DNA of 64,000 nt from Nitrobacter hamburgensis X14 (GTDB taxonomy: Bacteria; Pseudomonadota; Alphaproteobacteria; Rhizobiales; Xanthobacteraceae), in the NCBI RefSeq assembly GCF_000013885.1, contig NC_007959.1, positions 1 through 64,000 of the forward strand, read 5' to 3'. Below, piece after piece: positions 37,201 through 49,952 of this stretch. Numbering within the stretch: position 1 is the stretch's first letter; each line of letters begins with the position of its first letter. The translations under genes and the position numbers were made by a program. The notes beneath the pieces were generated by a model, which ran no database searches, was not told the DNA's origin, and saw nothing but the letters and a program-made list of their open reading frames with translations.

Positions 37201-37690
37201 CCTCACCCCGCCAGGATGCCGCGGCTCTTGTAAGCCGAGCGGACGTCGCGTGTTTTCAGATAAGGTCGTGCAGAATGAGCTACGTCGATGACCGGAGAGG
37301 CCAATGTACAAACACATTTTCAGAGATGGTGCCTTCGACAAGCCGGTCACGATTCTTCGAGAAAACCGAGCGATCTCCCACACCAGCTATCGACGCCGAT
37401 TCTGACGAACCAGCGGAATGGGAGATCGAACTCGATCCGCTCCATCAACTGACGCTCCGAGCGCACTGAATGGAACGCCTGCAGCAACTGTTCCCCGTCA
37501 GCACCCTGAGAGTCTATCCGGAAAAATTATGCGAGATTGTATAGCTTTCTCAGCATGCGGCGGATCGACGCGAGACGCAGGGTATGCATGCGACGAAGAA
37601 TGACGAAGACCGCCTGATTGACGCATGCGCGCGGGTCCTGCTCTTTGCGAACCGCGGTCAGGCCTTCTTCAACAACCTAGAGAGAGGAAG
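37201..37690. other. no clear gene
   Basis: A short frame at 37303 (MYKHIFRDGAFDKPVTILRE) resembles the first residues of a small stress protein but ends after 33 codons. Nothing else is supported. Confidence 0.4.
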
Positions 37691-37714
37691 GCCCAGACAT
37701 GGGGCCTTTTGTCG
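37691..37714 (+). terminator. hairpin followed by T run
   Basis: AAGGCCC-agacat-GGGGCCTTTT forms a stem with a 3' T tail, a plausible rho-independent terminator. Confidence 0.5.
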
Positions 37715-37861
37715 TTTGCGGTATTCCCATTCGCCAGGAACGTTACGCGGCGTTTCACCGGCACTATCCAGAACAACGTCGCAATTTTCATGAGGTGCGC
37801 GCGCGGCTCAAAGGAACATTTGCTGCTCCGGTGACTTTCTCCCCTTAACGAGGAGAGGCAA

Positions 37862-38227
37862 ATGTCTACCGAAAAAAGAGAAGCCAACAGGTTGGTCGGC
37901 AGCGATCAGGTCCAAGGGACCGCAGTCTACGGAGTCAACAACGAGAAGATCGGCTCAATTGCGCGCGTCATGATTGACAAGGCAAGCGGGAACGTTCCCT
38001 ATGCCGAGCTGAGCTTCGGCGGATTTCTCGGTCTCGGCAACGACTATTATCCGGTGCCTTGGAAGTTGCTGAAATACGACAGCGAGCTTGGCGGCTACCG
38101 CACCGATATAAGCGGGAGCCGGCTGAAAGGCGGTCCGAAGCATGGCACCGAGACCATCTTTGACTGGAACGCCCGTTACGCGGAGCTCGACGATTACTAC
38201 AACGAGTTCGTGATACGTCCAGGCTGA
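37862..38227 (+). CDS. PRC-barrel domain protein
   Basis: The 121-residue protein has one PRC barrel: NRLVGSDQVQGTAVYGVNNE, KIGSIARVMIDKASGNVPYA, FLGLGNDYYPVPWKLLKYD. It starts at ATG 37862 after GAGGAGAGG. Such stand-alone barrels are common stress-induced proteins in rhizobia and their relatives; the molecular role is unknown. Confidence 0.85.
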   Translation: MSTEKREANRLVGSDQVQGTAVYGVNNEKIGSIARVMIDKASGNVPYAELSFGGFLGLGNDYYPVPWKLLKYDSELGGYRTDISGSRLKGGPKHGTETIFDWNARYAELDDYYNEFVIRPG

Positions 38228-38287
38228 GTATCCTTACGACCTTGGTCGAGCTTCGCATATGTCGAAAAGGCTTTCTCAGGAGAACGA

Positions 38288-38385
38288 ATGAAGCGAGAAA
38301 ACGGACGCATAACGTACTGGTGGCGGGGCTTGGACTGGGCGCGGCTGGCTTCGTGATCGTTTATCTGGTGTATTTTGCAGCCTGA
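38288..38385 (+). pseudogene. small one-helix membrane peptide, 1-bp frameshift
   Basis: ATG 38288 follows CAGGAG. Its frame ends early, but adding one A to the AAAA run near 38297 gives MKREKRTHNVLVAGLGLGAA followed by GFVIVYLVYFAA-stop, a 32-residue single-pass peptide. Either a real mutation or a homopolymer sequencing error. Confidence 0.4.
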
Positions 38386-38669
38386 GCTAACTCGGCGGGT
38401 CGCGCGGTCAGTGCGGCCCGAGCAATTCTATGAACGAAGAGGAGCTAGACGCTGCGCCGATATTTGTACTGACGGACCGCGCAGTGTGACCGCGCTCGCC
38501 GGGCCCTGCGGGTGTGCGCCTCACAGCCTTGCAGGGCCGTGCGCCGCGACCCGGCGGCAGTAAGTTCCAAACAAACAAGTTTTAATTGCAAAGACTCGCT
38601 CCTTGGCATCTTGCTCTGGCGATAATTCCGTATGGATTGTCCGCTCAGATCTCGGAGAGGAAATACGCA

Positions 38670-39788
38670 ATGCTGTACGTGGATATTCCGAGTTCTGTCG
38701 ACATCGCGGCCTTGACCTCCCATCGAGGCGATCTCTGTGTTTCGATCTACTTGCCGACCACACCCGTCACTCAAGAGGCCCAAGGCCACCGGATCGAGCT
38801 CAAGAATCTCGCGAAGCAAGCGATTGAGCAGATCCACGCGGCAGGAGGCGACAGGCACCGGGCGGCGCTGATTGCCGAACAACTGGACGATCTCGTCGAC
38901 GACGACGAGTTCTGGCGCTTTCAGGCGCACAGCTTGGCTATCTTCGCGACACCGGAGAATTTGCAGACGTTCCGTGTCCCCAATGCACTCGCGCGCATCG
39001 TCAGCGCGTCGGATCGGTTTTACGTGAAGCCGCTGCTACGAGCCGTAAGTTTTCCGAATGCCTGTTACGTGTTGGCGTTGGCGCAGCGGAGCGTTCGGCT
39101 CGTCGAAGTGTCAGCCGACCTGCCGGCGGTGCCGGTCGAGGTCGAGGCGATGCCGCAGGATGCCGGGCGGGCCGTGCGGGGCGTGGGTGAGATCGATCAT
39201 TGGCCGAGCGGCCGGATTCAGGGCGCAGAGGGTCAAAAAGTGTTGCTGCGTCAGTTCGCCCGGAAGGTCGATCGGGCGTTGCGGCCCCTGTTAGGCGGCA
39301 GCGGTCTGCCGCTCATCCTCGCAGCGGCCGAGCCATTGGCTTCAATCTATCGTTCCGTGAACACCTATTCTCAACTCGCCGAGGCGGGAATCGAGGGCAG
39401 TCCCGAGGGTTTGACCGAGGCTCAACTCGCTGAGCGGGCGCGCCCCATCTTGGACGAACTCTACCGGGATGAACTCGCAACCTGGCGGGCGCTCTTCCAG
39501 CAACGTGAAAATCAGGGCCGGGCGACAACGGATGTCGCCCAGGCAGCGCGTGCGGCAACGTTCGGCGCCGTGGACATGATCCTGGTCGATATCGACCAGA
39601 TCATTCCCGGGCGGATCGACGAACAAGGGGCAGTCAGCTTCCCCGAGCAACAGGACGAGGGTGAATATGGCGTCGTCGACGAAATTGCGGCACGCGTCCT
39701 CGCGGCAGGCGGCCGGGTAATCGGAGTGCGCAAGGCCGACATCCCGCGCGAGGGGACGTTGGCGGCGATCCTGCGTTATCCGGTTTAG
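38670..39788 (+). CDS. bacterial eRF1-like (BaeRF) domain protein
   Basis: ATG 38670 (MLYVDIPSSVDIAALTSHRG) is chosen for the AGGAAA site and family-like start; the in-frame upstream Met at 38586 is less likely. The 372-residue protein follows the BaeRF pattern: LCVSIYLPTTP near the start, LAIFATPENLQTFRVPNALA, FYVKPLLRAVSFPNACYVLA, and a C-terminal Pelota-like domain (AARVLAAGGRVIGVRKADIP). Relatives may rescue or modulate ribosomes. It sits in the stress cluster between PRC-barrel and Dps genes. Confidence 0.7.
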   Translation: MLYVDIPSSVDIAALTSHRGDLCVSIYLPTTPVTQEAQGHRIELKNLAKQAIEQIHAAGGDRHRAALIAEQLDDLVDDDEFWRFQAHSLAIFATPENLQTFRVPNALARIVSASDRFYVKPLLRAVSFPNACYVLALAQRSVRLVEVSADLPAVPVEVEAMPQDAGRAVRGVGEIDHWPSGRIQGAEGQKVLLRQFARKVDRALRPLLGGSGLPLILAAAEPLASIYRSVNTYSQLAEAGIEGSPEGLTEAQLAERARPILDELYRDELATWRALFQQRENQGRATTDVAQAARAATFGAVDMILVDIDQIIPGRIDEQGAVSFPEQQDEGEYGVVDEIAARVLAAGGRVIGVRKADIPREGTLAAILRYPV

Positions 39789-39969
39789 GGCGGCTGATCG
39801 GGTTCGCGTCACTGGCGCGCGGTGGGTCGGATACGGATCGCGTCGACTGGAGCCGATAATCATACCAGGAACTATTGACGTCGAACGGGGTAGTAATCTT
39901 GGCAAACCCGCGCTGCTTTGCGTTACGGCCGTATCAGACAGCAAGACGCTTCAATTTCGGAGAACCGAC

Positions 39970-40446
39970 ATGCCTAGCCCGTACATCAACGATCAAGCAG
40001 CACGCGCTAAAACTGCGGCTCTACTCGGGCGCCTGCTCGCGGACAGCTACATCATTTATGTGAAGACGCAGGGATTCCACTGGAACGTTGTTGGACCGCA
40101 ATTTGAACCGTTGCACACGCTGTTTCAGGATCAATACACTGAACTCGCGCAGGCGATCGATGAGATCGCCGAACGGATCCGCGCACTCGGCGTCAAGGCG
40201 CCCGGCAGCTTTGCTGAATTCCAGACATTGACGTCCATCGGCGAAGAAGCGGATGCGCCGGCGGCCGATGCGATGATCAGCCAGCTATTATCCGATCACA
40301 CCACTGCCTCGCGTACCGCCCTGCAGGTGGTGACAGAGGCCGGGACACAAGGAGATGTTGCAACAGCGGATCTCGCGACGCAGCGGGTGACGCAACACGA
40401 AAAGACGGCCTGGATGCTGAGCAGCCTCCTGCAACGTAGCAAGTAA
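39970..40446 (+). CDS. dps: Dps-family ferritin-like protein
   Basis: The 158-residue mini-ferritin oxidises and stores Fe2+ and protects DNA. Ferroxidase pattern: GFHWNVVGPQFEPLHTLFQD (His ... Asp/Glu) and FHWN-LF-Q-Y-EL-AIDEIAERIRALG. A C-terminal basic end is short. Neighbours (aconitase, bd oxidase, VOC) suit an oxidative/iron-stress regulon. Confidence 0.9.
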   Translation: MPSPYINDQAARAKTAALLGRLLADSYIIYVKTQGFHWNVVGPQFEPLHTLFQDQYTELAQAIDEIAERIRALGVKAPGSFAEFQTLTSIGEEADAPAADAMISQLLSDHTTASRTALQVVTEAGTQGDVATADLATQRVTQHEKTAWMLSSLLQRSK

Positions 40447-40530
40447 CGCGACGACATAGGTGTGTGCCCTCCCAGGCTCGCGACAGCGACTGCGAGGAAG
40501 GCCAAACATGCAAATGGATCGGAGGGCCGA

Positions 40531-43485
<2,955 letters not shown>

Positions 43486-43500
43486 ATTGAGGAGGCGAAC

Positions 43501-43971
43501 GTGGCAAACAATTCCAGGCCGAACCTGGTCGGCATCAATCACGTAGCTCTGGAAGTCGGAAACGTCGAGGAGGCACTCTCTTTCTACGGCGCAATATTCG
43601 ACTTTGAACTGAGGGGAAGCCACCTGGACGAGGCAGGCCGGACGACCATGGCTTTCATCGACATGGGCGACCAGTTTCTCGCGCTGAGCGAGGGCCGCAA
43701 GCAGGGTCCCGACGACGCGCGGCATTTTGGTCTTGTCGTCGATGACCGCTCGAAAGTGCGCGAACTCGCCGAACTGGCGGGGGCGAGGATGGTCGAAGGT
43801 TCGTTCAACTTCTTCGACCCGTGGGGCAACCGTGTCGAAGTGGTTGAATACCGCGACGTGCAGTTTGCAAAGACGGATGCCGTTCTGAATGCGATGCAGA
43901 TCTCGCCCGACAAATCCGAGAGGGCGAGAGCCGAGTTGAGGGAGAAGGGCATCGGCGTGGCCCCGACCTAG
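43501..43971 (+). CDS. VOC (glyoxalase/dioxygenase-fold) protein
   Basis: Start GTG 43501, 15 bp after acnA, behind GAGGAGG, so in the same operon. The 156 residues contain NLVGINHVALEVGNVEEALS (first beta-alpha-beta-beta-beta unit, His ligand) and FNFFDPWGNRVEVVEYRDVQ (second unit, Glu ligand). Substrate unknown. Confidence 0.85.
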   Translation: MANNSRPNLVGINHVALEVGNVEEALSFYGAIFDFELRGSHLDEAGRTTMAFIDMGDQFLALSEGRKQGPDDARHFGLVVDDRSKVRELAELAGARMVEGSFNFFDPWGNRVEVVEYRDVQFAKTDAVLNAMQISPDKSERARAELREKGIGVAPT

Positions 43972-44216
43972 ACTAGAATTCACGCTCCGGTCTCGTTGAC
44001 AAGCGTTTGATTTTGAATCGATTTGCGAGACGCATATCTCCGTACTTTGCAACCTATCGTGGGTACGCCAGAGTCGCTGGAGCCAACTCCGCTGCCGATT
44101 GCGTTGGTCTTTATCTCTATCTATGGCATCCTAGGCTCTGGTTCGAATGTTAGCATTCGGAATCCGAAGGCTGGTGGCAAGTCCCGGGCGTTGGGTCGGC
44201 AAGGAGCGATACGCAC

Positions 44217-45602
44217 ATGTCGAAAATGCAGATGTTCAAATCTCATGAACGTTCGGTAGAGCGCTCGCTTGACGAACTTTACAACGACGATGCCGAACGC
44301 GCGGATGCCGAGGTATTCGGCCGGAAAGTCTCCGCGAGCCGCCGCGGTTTTCTCGGCGGAGCCGGCCTTGCCGCGATGAGCGCGGCGGTTGGTGGTGCGA
44401 TCCCATTTGCTGCCAATATGCCGGGCGGGCTGATTCCAGCGGCGCTCGCGCAAAATGCGCCTGCTGCCGGCGAGTCTCCAGCCCCGGCGCCGAAAGGGCC
44501 GCAGCATTTACAGTTTCCTGGTAAGAGTGATGGGCTCGTTGTGCTCGGTGATCGGCCACTGGTGGCGGAGACGCCAGAGAACCTGCTCGACGACGACACC
44601 ACGCCGACCGACAAACTGTTCGTGCGCAACAACGGCCAGATTCCGGAGGAAAGCAAGGACCCGGATAAGTGGTCCTTCGTCATCGATGGCGAGGTCAACA
44701 ACAAGCTGACGCTGACGCTTGGCGAACTCAAGGCGAAGCACAAGCCGGTCACCCGCCGTCTGGTGCTCGAATGCGGCGGCAACGGCCGCTCCTTCTTCAC
44801 GCCGCAGGCGCGCGGCAACCAGTGGACCAATGGCGGCGTCGGCTGTCCGGAATGGACCGGCGTCAAGCTTGCGGACATCATCAAGAGCGCCGGACTGAAG
44901 CCGTCGGCGGTGTTCTCCGGCCATTACGGCCGCGACCTGCATCTCTCCGGCGACGAGAGCAAGCCGACATTGTCGCGCGGTGTGCCGATCAAGAAGCTGA
45001 TGGATGAGAACAACCTCATCGTCTTCGCGCTGAACGGCAAGCCGCTGCCGAACATTCACGGTGGGCCGGTGCGACTGTTCATTCCCGGCTGGCCGGGATC
45101 GCTATCGGCGAAGTGGCTGAGCCGCATCTGGATCCGCGACAAGGAGCACGACGGCCCGGGCATGACTGAGTTCGCTTATCGCGTGCCGATCAAGCCGATG
45201 ATCCCCGGCGCCAAGGGCGATCCGAAGAATTTCCAGATTCTGGAATCCATGCCGATACGCTCGATCATCACCAGTCCCGCCAACGGCGATAAAATCGCCG
45301 CCGGCACCAAGGAGATCAAGCTGCGTGGCGCGGCCTGGGCCGGCGACTTCACCGTCGATCACGTCGATGTCTCGACCGATTTCGGCGCGACCTGGACGCG
45401 GGTTAAGCTGTCGAAGCCGAAGAACAAGTACGACTGGCAGCGCTGGACCACGACCGTGAAACTGCCGACCGACGGCTATTATGAAATCTGGGCGCGCGGC
45501 ACCGACTCGAGGGGCGTCATGCAGCCGCATATGGCCGGTTTCTGGAATCCGCAGGGCTATGGCGGCAACGCCATGCACCGGATTGCTGTTTTGGTGGGTT
45601 GA
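44217..45602 (+). CDS. sulfite oxidase-family molybdoprotein (SoxC/SorA-like), Tat-exported
   Basis: Periplasmic Mo enzyme oxidising sulfite to sulfate. The 461-residue precursor has a twin-arginine signal (SASRRGFLGGAGLAAMSAAV, about 40-60) and a Pro/Ala linker. The Mo-cofactor domain has VRNNGQIPE and the Mo-ligand Cys in TRRLVLECGGNGRSFF (about 181-196). The C-terminal dimer domain shows IHGGPVRLFIPGWPG and KLRGAAWAGDFTVDHVDVST-like strands. The next gene is a small cytochrome c, the likely electron acceptor. Confidence 0.9.
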   Translation: MSKMQMFKSHERSVERSLDELYNDDAERADAEVFGRKVSASRRGFLGGAGLAAMSAAVGGAIPFAANMPGGLIPAALAQNAPAAGESPAPAPKGPQHLQFPGKSDGLVVLGDRPLVAETPENLLDDDTTPTDKLFVRNNGQIPEESKDPDKWSFVIDGEVNNKLTLTLGELKAKHKPVTRRLVLECGGNGRSFFTPQARGNQWTNGGVGCPEWTGVKLADIIKSAGLKPSAVFSGHYGRDLHLSGDESKPTLSRGVPIKKLMDENNLIVFALNGKPLPNIHGGPVRLFIPGWPGSLSAKWLSRIWIRDKEHDGPGMTEFAYRVPIKPMIPGAKGDPKNFQILESMPIRSIITSPANGDKIAAGTKEIKLRGAAWAGDFTVDHVDVSTDFGATWTRVKLSKPKNKYDWQRWTTTVKLPTDGYYEIWARGTDSRGVMQPHMAGFWNPQGYGGNAMHRIAVLVG

Positions 45603-45607
45603 TCGGA

Positions 45608-45973
45608 ATGATGCCTTTGCACACTCGCACGGCTGCCGCGCGCATTGCGCGGCAGCTCTTTCTGGCCGCGGCGGTGTTGCTCGCGACCGGCATCATGGCA
45701 CGCGCGCAGGACGAAGCGCCGGAGGATTATCCGCCCGGCGACGGCCGCGACGGCGCCTTTTATGCCTGCACCGCGTGTCACGGCTTTAAGCTGGTCGCGG
45801 CACAAGGAATGAGTCGCGTCCAATGGGACGCGACGATTAATCTCATGACGTCGAAGCATGGCATGCCCGCCATTGAGGGCAGGGATCGTGAAGTTGTACT
45901 GAACTATCTGGAGGCGGCGTTCCCGCCGCGCGCCATACCGAGCCGCGGCTTCCAGAATCCGTTCATCAAGTAG
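45608..45973 (+). CDS. small c-type cytochrome, partner of the sulfite oxidase
   Basis: Starts 6 bp after the previous stop. Signal peptide (IARQLFLAAAVLLATGIMAR) then one heme-c site FYACTACHGF (CxxCH) and an axial-Met candidate (NLMTSKHGMP). The 121-residue length fits SorB or the heme domain of SoxD rather than full-length SoxD. Ends with a Pro-rich FPPRAIPSRGFQNPFIK tail. Confidence 0.85.
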   Translation: MMPLHTRTAAARIARQLFLAAAVLLATGIMARAQDEAPEDYPPGDGRDGAFYACTACHGFKLVAAQGMSRVQWDATINLMTSKHGMPAIEGRDREVVLNYLEAAFPPRAIPSRGFQNPFIK

Positions 45974-46310
45974 CGGCGCGCTGATCGCTGTTGCCGGGCG
46001 CGGTATGAAGGAAAGCTTTGTGCCGTTGATCCCGCATCCAGCGGCGGCGGCGTCGCAAGGAAGAAGTCTTGAGCCTGCCACCTATCGTCCGGGTTAAGCC
46101 AATTGGGCGGAGCGCCGGAGGGCTAGGTTCGCATCAGGCGCAGCGTGCCTTTAAAGGATCATGGAGGCTACAACCGGGGCCGTTTGGAACGGGCAAGCGA
46201 ATAATTCCCATTACCGGATCACAGAACTGGTCTTACCCTCCTCAACGTCAGCTGGACTGCGGCAATTCTCAGGGGTGCTGACGGGGAACAATCCCGGGAA
46301 TAATTTTAAG
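45974..46310. other. no gene recognised
   Basis: Spacer after the cytochrome; no supported frame. Confidence 0.45.
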
Positions 46311-46430
46311 ATGCGCCAGATGCGCGGCGCTCCCCTCAGAAGCAAGTGCAGCGAGTGCCGCAAGTTCATGGCCGCAAACTGGGGACGTCACATCTGCCGT
46401 TCCTGCCTTGAAGCGCTTGCAACTGGCTGA
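46311..46430 (+). CDS. possible small zinc-ribbon peptide
   Basis: A 39-codon frame (MRQMRGAPLRSKCSECRKFM ... RHICRSCLEALATG) has two CxxC pairs 15 residues apart, a treble-clef or ribbon pattern. No good ribosome site; an in-frame start at 46161 is also possible. Supported only by the Cys spacing. Confidence 0.3.
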   Translation: MRQMRGAPLRSKCSECRKFMAANWGRHICRSCLEALATG

Positions 46431-46511
46431 TTGCGTTTCATGGTATCGCAGAAACTCTCCAGCTCGTTTGCTGGCGGTTTTTGTTTTGGGCAGCAATCCT
46501 GCGCAGGACGT

Positions 46512-46688
46512 TTACCGACTTTGCTGAGGCTGCGTTACGGCGTTCGTTGCATTATCGACTGACTTCTGATGCGTGCCGCGCCCGGTGTAGAAAACGGAAA
46601 GACTGAGCAGCAGCACGAGGATTGCGCCGCCGATAGTCCAGCCGATGTAGACGCGATTAATATTGTTTGTTCTTCTGTAAACTGCCAT
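46512..46688 (-). CDS. small single-pass membrane protein
   Basis: ATG 46688 gives 58 residues: a basic start (MAVYRRTNNINRVYIGWTIG), one helix (GAILVLLLSLSVFYTG) and a polar tail. Similar one-helix proteins are frequent in this group. The longer frame from 46751 is less likely. Confidence 0.55.
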   Translation of the reverse strand: MAVYRRTNNINRVYIGWTIGGAILVLLLSLSVFYTGRGTHQKSVDNATNAVTQPQQSR

Positions 46689-46892
46689 GCTGCGCTCCAT
46701 TACGAACAACAACCTCACCCTGCCGTGACCGTTCCTAACGCGCCCGTTCACGGGTGCGTGATAGCATCGGATAAGAGCTGGAAGGTTCGCCGCCCGTCCT
46801 TACGCATAGGGCAACCGATAACATGAGTTCGATTCCGTGCGCCGTGCAATTCGGCATACTTCACAGCCTGGTCGGCTGTGGCCGATAGTTCA

Positions 46893-46920
46893 CGGGGCCA
46901 AGTTCGGCGCCGATTAACAA
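46893..46920 (+). repeat. IS21-like end motif, copy 2
   Basis: GGGGCCAAGTTCGGCGCCGATTAACA-type sequence. The same 22-bp core (CCAAGTTCGGCGCCGATTAACA) recurs inverted at 52782..52807. Confidence 0.5.
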
Positions 46921-46960
46921 CCCAAGGCTCGCAGCAGCAACGCCTCTCAGTGGCTTTGTA

Positions 46961-47116
46961 ATGCCTTCGAAAGAGGAAGAGGCGGCAAGGGCAAAGCGAG
47001 CTGCTGAAGTGCTGCCGACGCTCTTGAAGGACTTGGACGCGCCGCCGATCGATGCTGCTGCGTGTGCACGGCTGGAATATCTGATCGCAAGGCGTGGCAG
47101 CGAAACCGTGACGTGA
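46961..47116 (+). CDS. possible 51-residue protein
   Basis: Frame MPSKEEEAARAKRAAEVLPT, LLKDLDAPPIDAAACARLEY ends at TGA 47114, just before the composite IS. Charged and helical; no recognised family and no clear ribosome site. Confidence 0.3.
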   Translation: MPSKEEEAARAKRAAEVLPTLLKDLDAPPIDAAACARLEYLIARRGSETVT

Positions 47117-47254
47117 GGCCTGTGCGCGGGTAGTTCTGGACGCTTGATTTCTGGGCAGTTTGGGCTGTGCAAGGGTATTGACGGTTTTCGGATGGAGCTG
47201 ACACAAGGCCTCGTCATGTGATGAGGCCCGCCGCGCATATTGTAGCGGTGATCG

Positions 47255-47720
47255 TCAAGCCGCTGCGATGATCGTCAAGGTGCGTCTGAGGTTGTAGGCG
47301 ATTGCGGTGAGACGAATCTGAGCGGCGGCCTTGGCCAGTCCTCGCCATCGCATTCGGCGCAGCCCGTAGCTTCGCTTCCAGGTGCCGAAGATCTTCTCGA
47401 TCCGACCTCGTATCCGATGAATGGGTTGGTTCCAGGCAGCAAGGCGTGCCAGCGTTTCGGCTTCATCGCGCCCCCGCATGCCGGTGGCGACAATGCGCGG
47501 TGTGCCGCCCCTGGCGCGGACGGCATCGCCGAAATGGTTTCCCCGATAGGCGCTGTCGGCAAATACCTCGCCGGGATTGTCGGGCAGTGCTGCGGGGCCG
47601 GCCTTGCCATCGTTGATGTTGGCGGGCGTGACGCGATTTGTTCCACAAGCGCCGTATCGGCATCGGCGCCAACATGGGCCTTGAAGCCATGAACAGCCGG
47701 TTTGCCCTTGTGCTTGATGC
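47255..47720 (-). pseudogene. IS5-family transposase, C-terminal half (split)
   Basis: Reads KHKGKPAVHGFKAHVGADAD, then GEVFADSAYRGNHFGDAVRA (second Asp), RIVATGMRGRDEAE, and IRGRIEKIFGTWKRSYGLRR (Glu region) to the stop; one frameshift lies within it. The N-terminal half lies at 50221..50722, beyond the IS110 insertion. Confidence 0.8.
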
Positions 47721-47800
47721 TGTGGACGGCGCCCACTCTTCGGCATCGAAGTGCCATAGGGTGGTTGCGTTGGAGCAAACCACATTGAGGGGAGCCGTCC

Positions 47801-48803
47801 ATGAGCGAGGTTAGCACGATTGATCTTGATATTGCGAAGTCGGTATTCCAGGTGCACGGGGTCGATGTTGCGGGCGCGGTTGTAGTACGCAAGCGCATCA
47901 GTCGCGCAAAGGTGTTGGAGTACTTCGGTGAGCTGCCGCCGTGCATGGTCGGGATCGAAGCCTGCCCATCCGCACATCACTGGGGCCGCGAGCTTCAGGC
48001 GCTCGGTCACACGGTTAAGCTGATCCCGCCGAGTTATGTGAAGGCCTACCTCAAACGCAGCAAGAACGATGCGAATGATGCGGCGGCGATCTGTGAGGCG
48101 GTGACGCGACCGTCGTTGCGGTTCGTCCCGATCAAGACGAAGGAGCAGCAGACCGCCTTGATGCTGCACCGGACCCGGCAATTGCTGGTGCGCCAGCGCA
48201 CGATGTTGAGCAATGCCCTGCGCGGGCACTTGGCCGAACTTGGCATCGTGTCGGCCAAGGGGCGCAATGGAACGGAAGAGTTGCTCAGAATTGTTGCGGA
48301 TAGTGCAGATAGCCGGCTTTCCACGGCCGTCCGCGGCAGCCTCGATGTGCTGGCGCAGCAGTATGGTACTATCGGCACCGAGATAGCATCCATCGACAAG
48401 GGCATCATGGCCCTGCACCGCGGCTGTGAGGCGAGCCGTCGGCTGTCGGAGATCCCGGGCATCGGCCCGATCGGCGCAACCGCATCGGTTGCCGAGATCG
48501 GTGACTGGAAGACATTCTCATCGGGGCGCAGTCTTGCGGCCTGGATCGGGTTGGTGCCGAAGCAACACAGCCCGGCGGCAAGGACAGGCTCAGGGCAATC
48601 GATATTTGCGGTGGCTGCTCGTCGTCGGCGCAATGGTCGTCATCTGCTACGCACGCAAGCACGGAACGCAGAAGCGTCCCTGGCTCGGCCGATTAATGGA
48701 GCGTCGGCCAACCAAGGTGGCGGCCGTCACGCTCGCCAACAAGATCGCGCGGATGGCCTGGGCCATCATGGTCCGCGGCGAGAGATACAAGGAGCCGAAA
48801 CTA
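47801..48803 (+). pseudogene. IS110-family transposase, frameshifted and interrupted
   Basis: DEDD N-terminus: TIDLDIAKSVFQVHGVDVAG, CMVGIEACPSAHHWGRELQA, YVKAYLKRSKNDANDAAAIC. Transposase_20 part: RRLSEIPGIGPIGATASVAE, AAWIGLVPKQHSPAARTGSG. Near 48590 the frame shifts and continues as RYLRWLLVVGAMVVICYARK ... MVRGERYKEPK. Past the IS630 insertion the last codons resume at 49952 (LALAA-stop at 49964..49966), so removing IS630 restores the natural C-terminus. Confidence 0.85.
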
Positions 48804-49949
48804 GTGGATCGCGTCTGACATTTGAATCCGGGATGGGATTCCCATCTGACTGGATGCATGCGAGTCTGGCGCATGCGAACCGGAATTTTCATCACCCTTA
48901 AGCCTGCCGACCGCCGCCATCTGAAGGCGCTGGCGCGGAATCGCAACACCCCACACAAGCATGTTTGGCGGGCCGAGATCGTACTGTTGAGCGCGGACGG
49001 TTTCGGCACCCATGAGATCATGCGCCGGACCGGCAAGTCGAAGACCTGTGTGTGGCGCTGGCAGGAACGCTTCATGGTGGCGGGTTATGACGGCCTCCTG
49101 CACGATAAGACACGCCCCTCGCGCATTCCGCCGCTGGGGTCGGGCATCGCTGAACGCGTCGTGGCGCTCACCCGGACCGAGCCGCCAGCAGAGGCGACCC
49201 ACTGGACCTCGGCCATGATGGCGAAGGTCGTCGATATCAGCGCGAGTTCCGTTCAACGCATCTGGCGCGCCCATGGGCTGCAGCCGCACCGGGTGAAACA
49301 GTTCAAGCTCTCCACTGACCCGCGCTTCGTCGACAAATTGCGCGATGTCGTCGGCCTCTATGTCGATCCGCCCGCCCATGCCGTCGTTCTCTCGGTCGAT
49401 GAAAAAAGCCAAATCCAGGCGCTCGACCGCACCCAGCCCGGCTTGCCAATAAAGAAGGGTCGCGCCGGGACGATGACCCACGACTACAAGCGTCATGGCA
49501 CGACGACACTGTTTGCGGCCCTCAACGTCCTCGACGGCACCGTCATTGGCCGCAATATGCAGCGCCATCGGCACCAGGAGTTCATCCGCTTCCTCAACGC
49601 CGTCGAAGCGCAGGTGCCGCCGCGAAAGCAAATCCACGCTATCGTCGACAACTATGCAACCCACAAGCACCCGAAAGTGCGCCAGTGGTTGGCCCGGCAT
49701 CCCCGCTGGGCCTTCCACTTCACGCCCACATCAGCATCCTGGCTCAACGCCGTCGAGGGCTTCTTCGCCAAACTCACAAAACGACGACTGAAACGCGGCA
49801 TCTTCCGATCGGTCGTCGACCTGCAGGCTGCAATCAATCGCTTCGTAATCGAACATAACGCCGAACCGAAGCCCTTCACATGGACTGCCGATCCCAACAA
49901 AATTATCCGAGCCGTCAGACGCGGGCACCAAGTGTTAGATTCCATCCAC
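48804..49949 (+). mobile_element. IS630-family element, TA duplication
   Basis: Inverted repeats start GTGGAT at each end and continue as TCTnACA about 9 bp in. TA dinucleotides flank it (48802..48803 and 49950..49951), as expected for IS630/Tc1. The insertion lies in the last codons of the IS110 gene. Confidence 0.85.
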
Positions 49950-49952
49950 TAG
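48873..49952 (+). CDS. IS630-family transposase
   Basis: Intact frame of about 359 residues from ATG 48873 (MRTGIFITLKPADRRHLKAL). Helix-turn-helix region GFGTHEIMRRTGKSKTCVWR; DDE core AVVLSVDEKSQIQALDRTQP (first Asp), QIHAIVDNYATHKHPKVRQW (second Asp), HFTPTSASWLNAVEGFFAKL (Glu). The TAG stop uses the TA target duplication. Confidence 0.9.
   Translation: MRTGIFITLKPADRRHLKALARNRNTPHKHVWRAEIVLLSADGFGTHEIMRRTGKSKTCVWRWQERFMVAGYDGLLHDKTRPSRIPPLGSGIAERVVALTRTEPPAEATHWTSAMMAKVVDISASSVQRIWRAHGLQPHRVKQFKLSTDPRFVDKLRDVVGLYVDPPAHAVVLSVDEKSQIQALDRTQPGLPIKKGRAGTMTHDYKRHGTTTLFAALNVLDGTVIGRNMQRHRHQEFIRFLNAVEAQVPPRKQIHAIVDNYATHKHPKVRQWLARHPRWAFHFTPTSASWLNAVEGFFAKLTKRRLKRGIFRSVVDLQAAINRFVIEHNAEPKPFTWTADPNKIIRAVRRGHQVLDSIH

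Noticed and set aside
47801..48901. Intact IS110 transposase of 366 residues
   Set aside because: The C-terminal 100 residues of that frame are nonsense; the true continuation lies in another frame and is cut by IS630.
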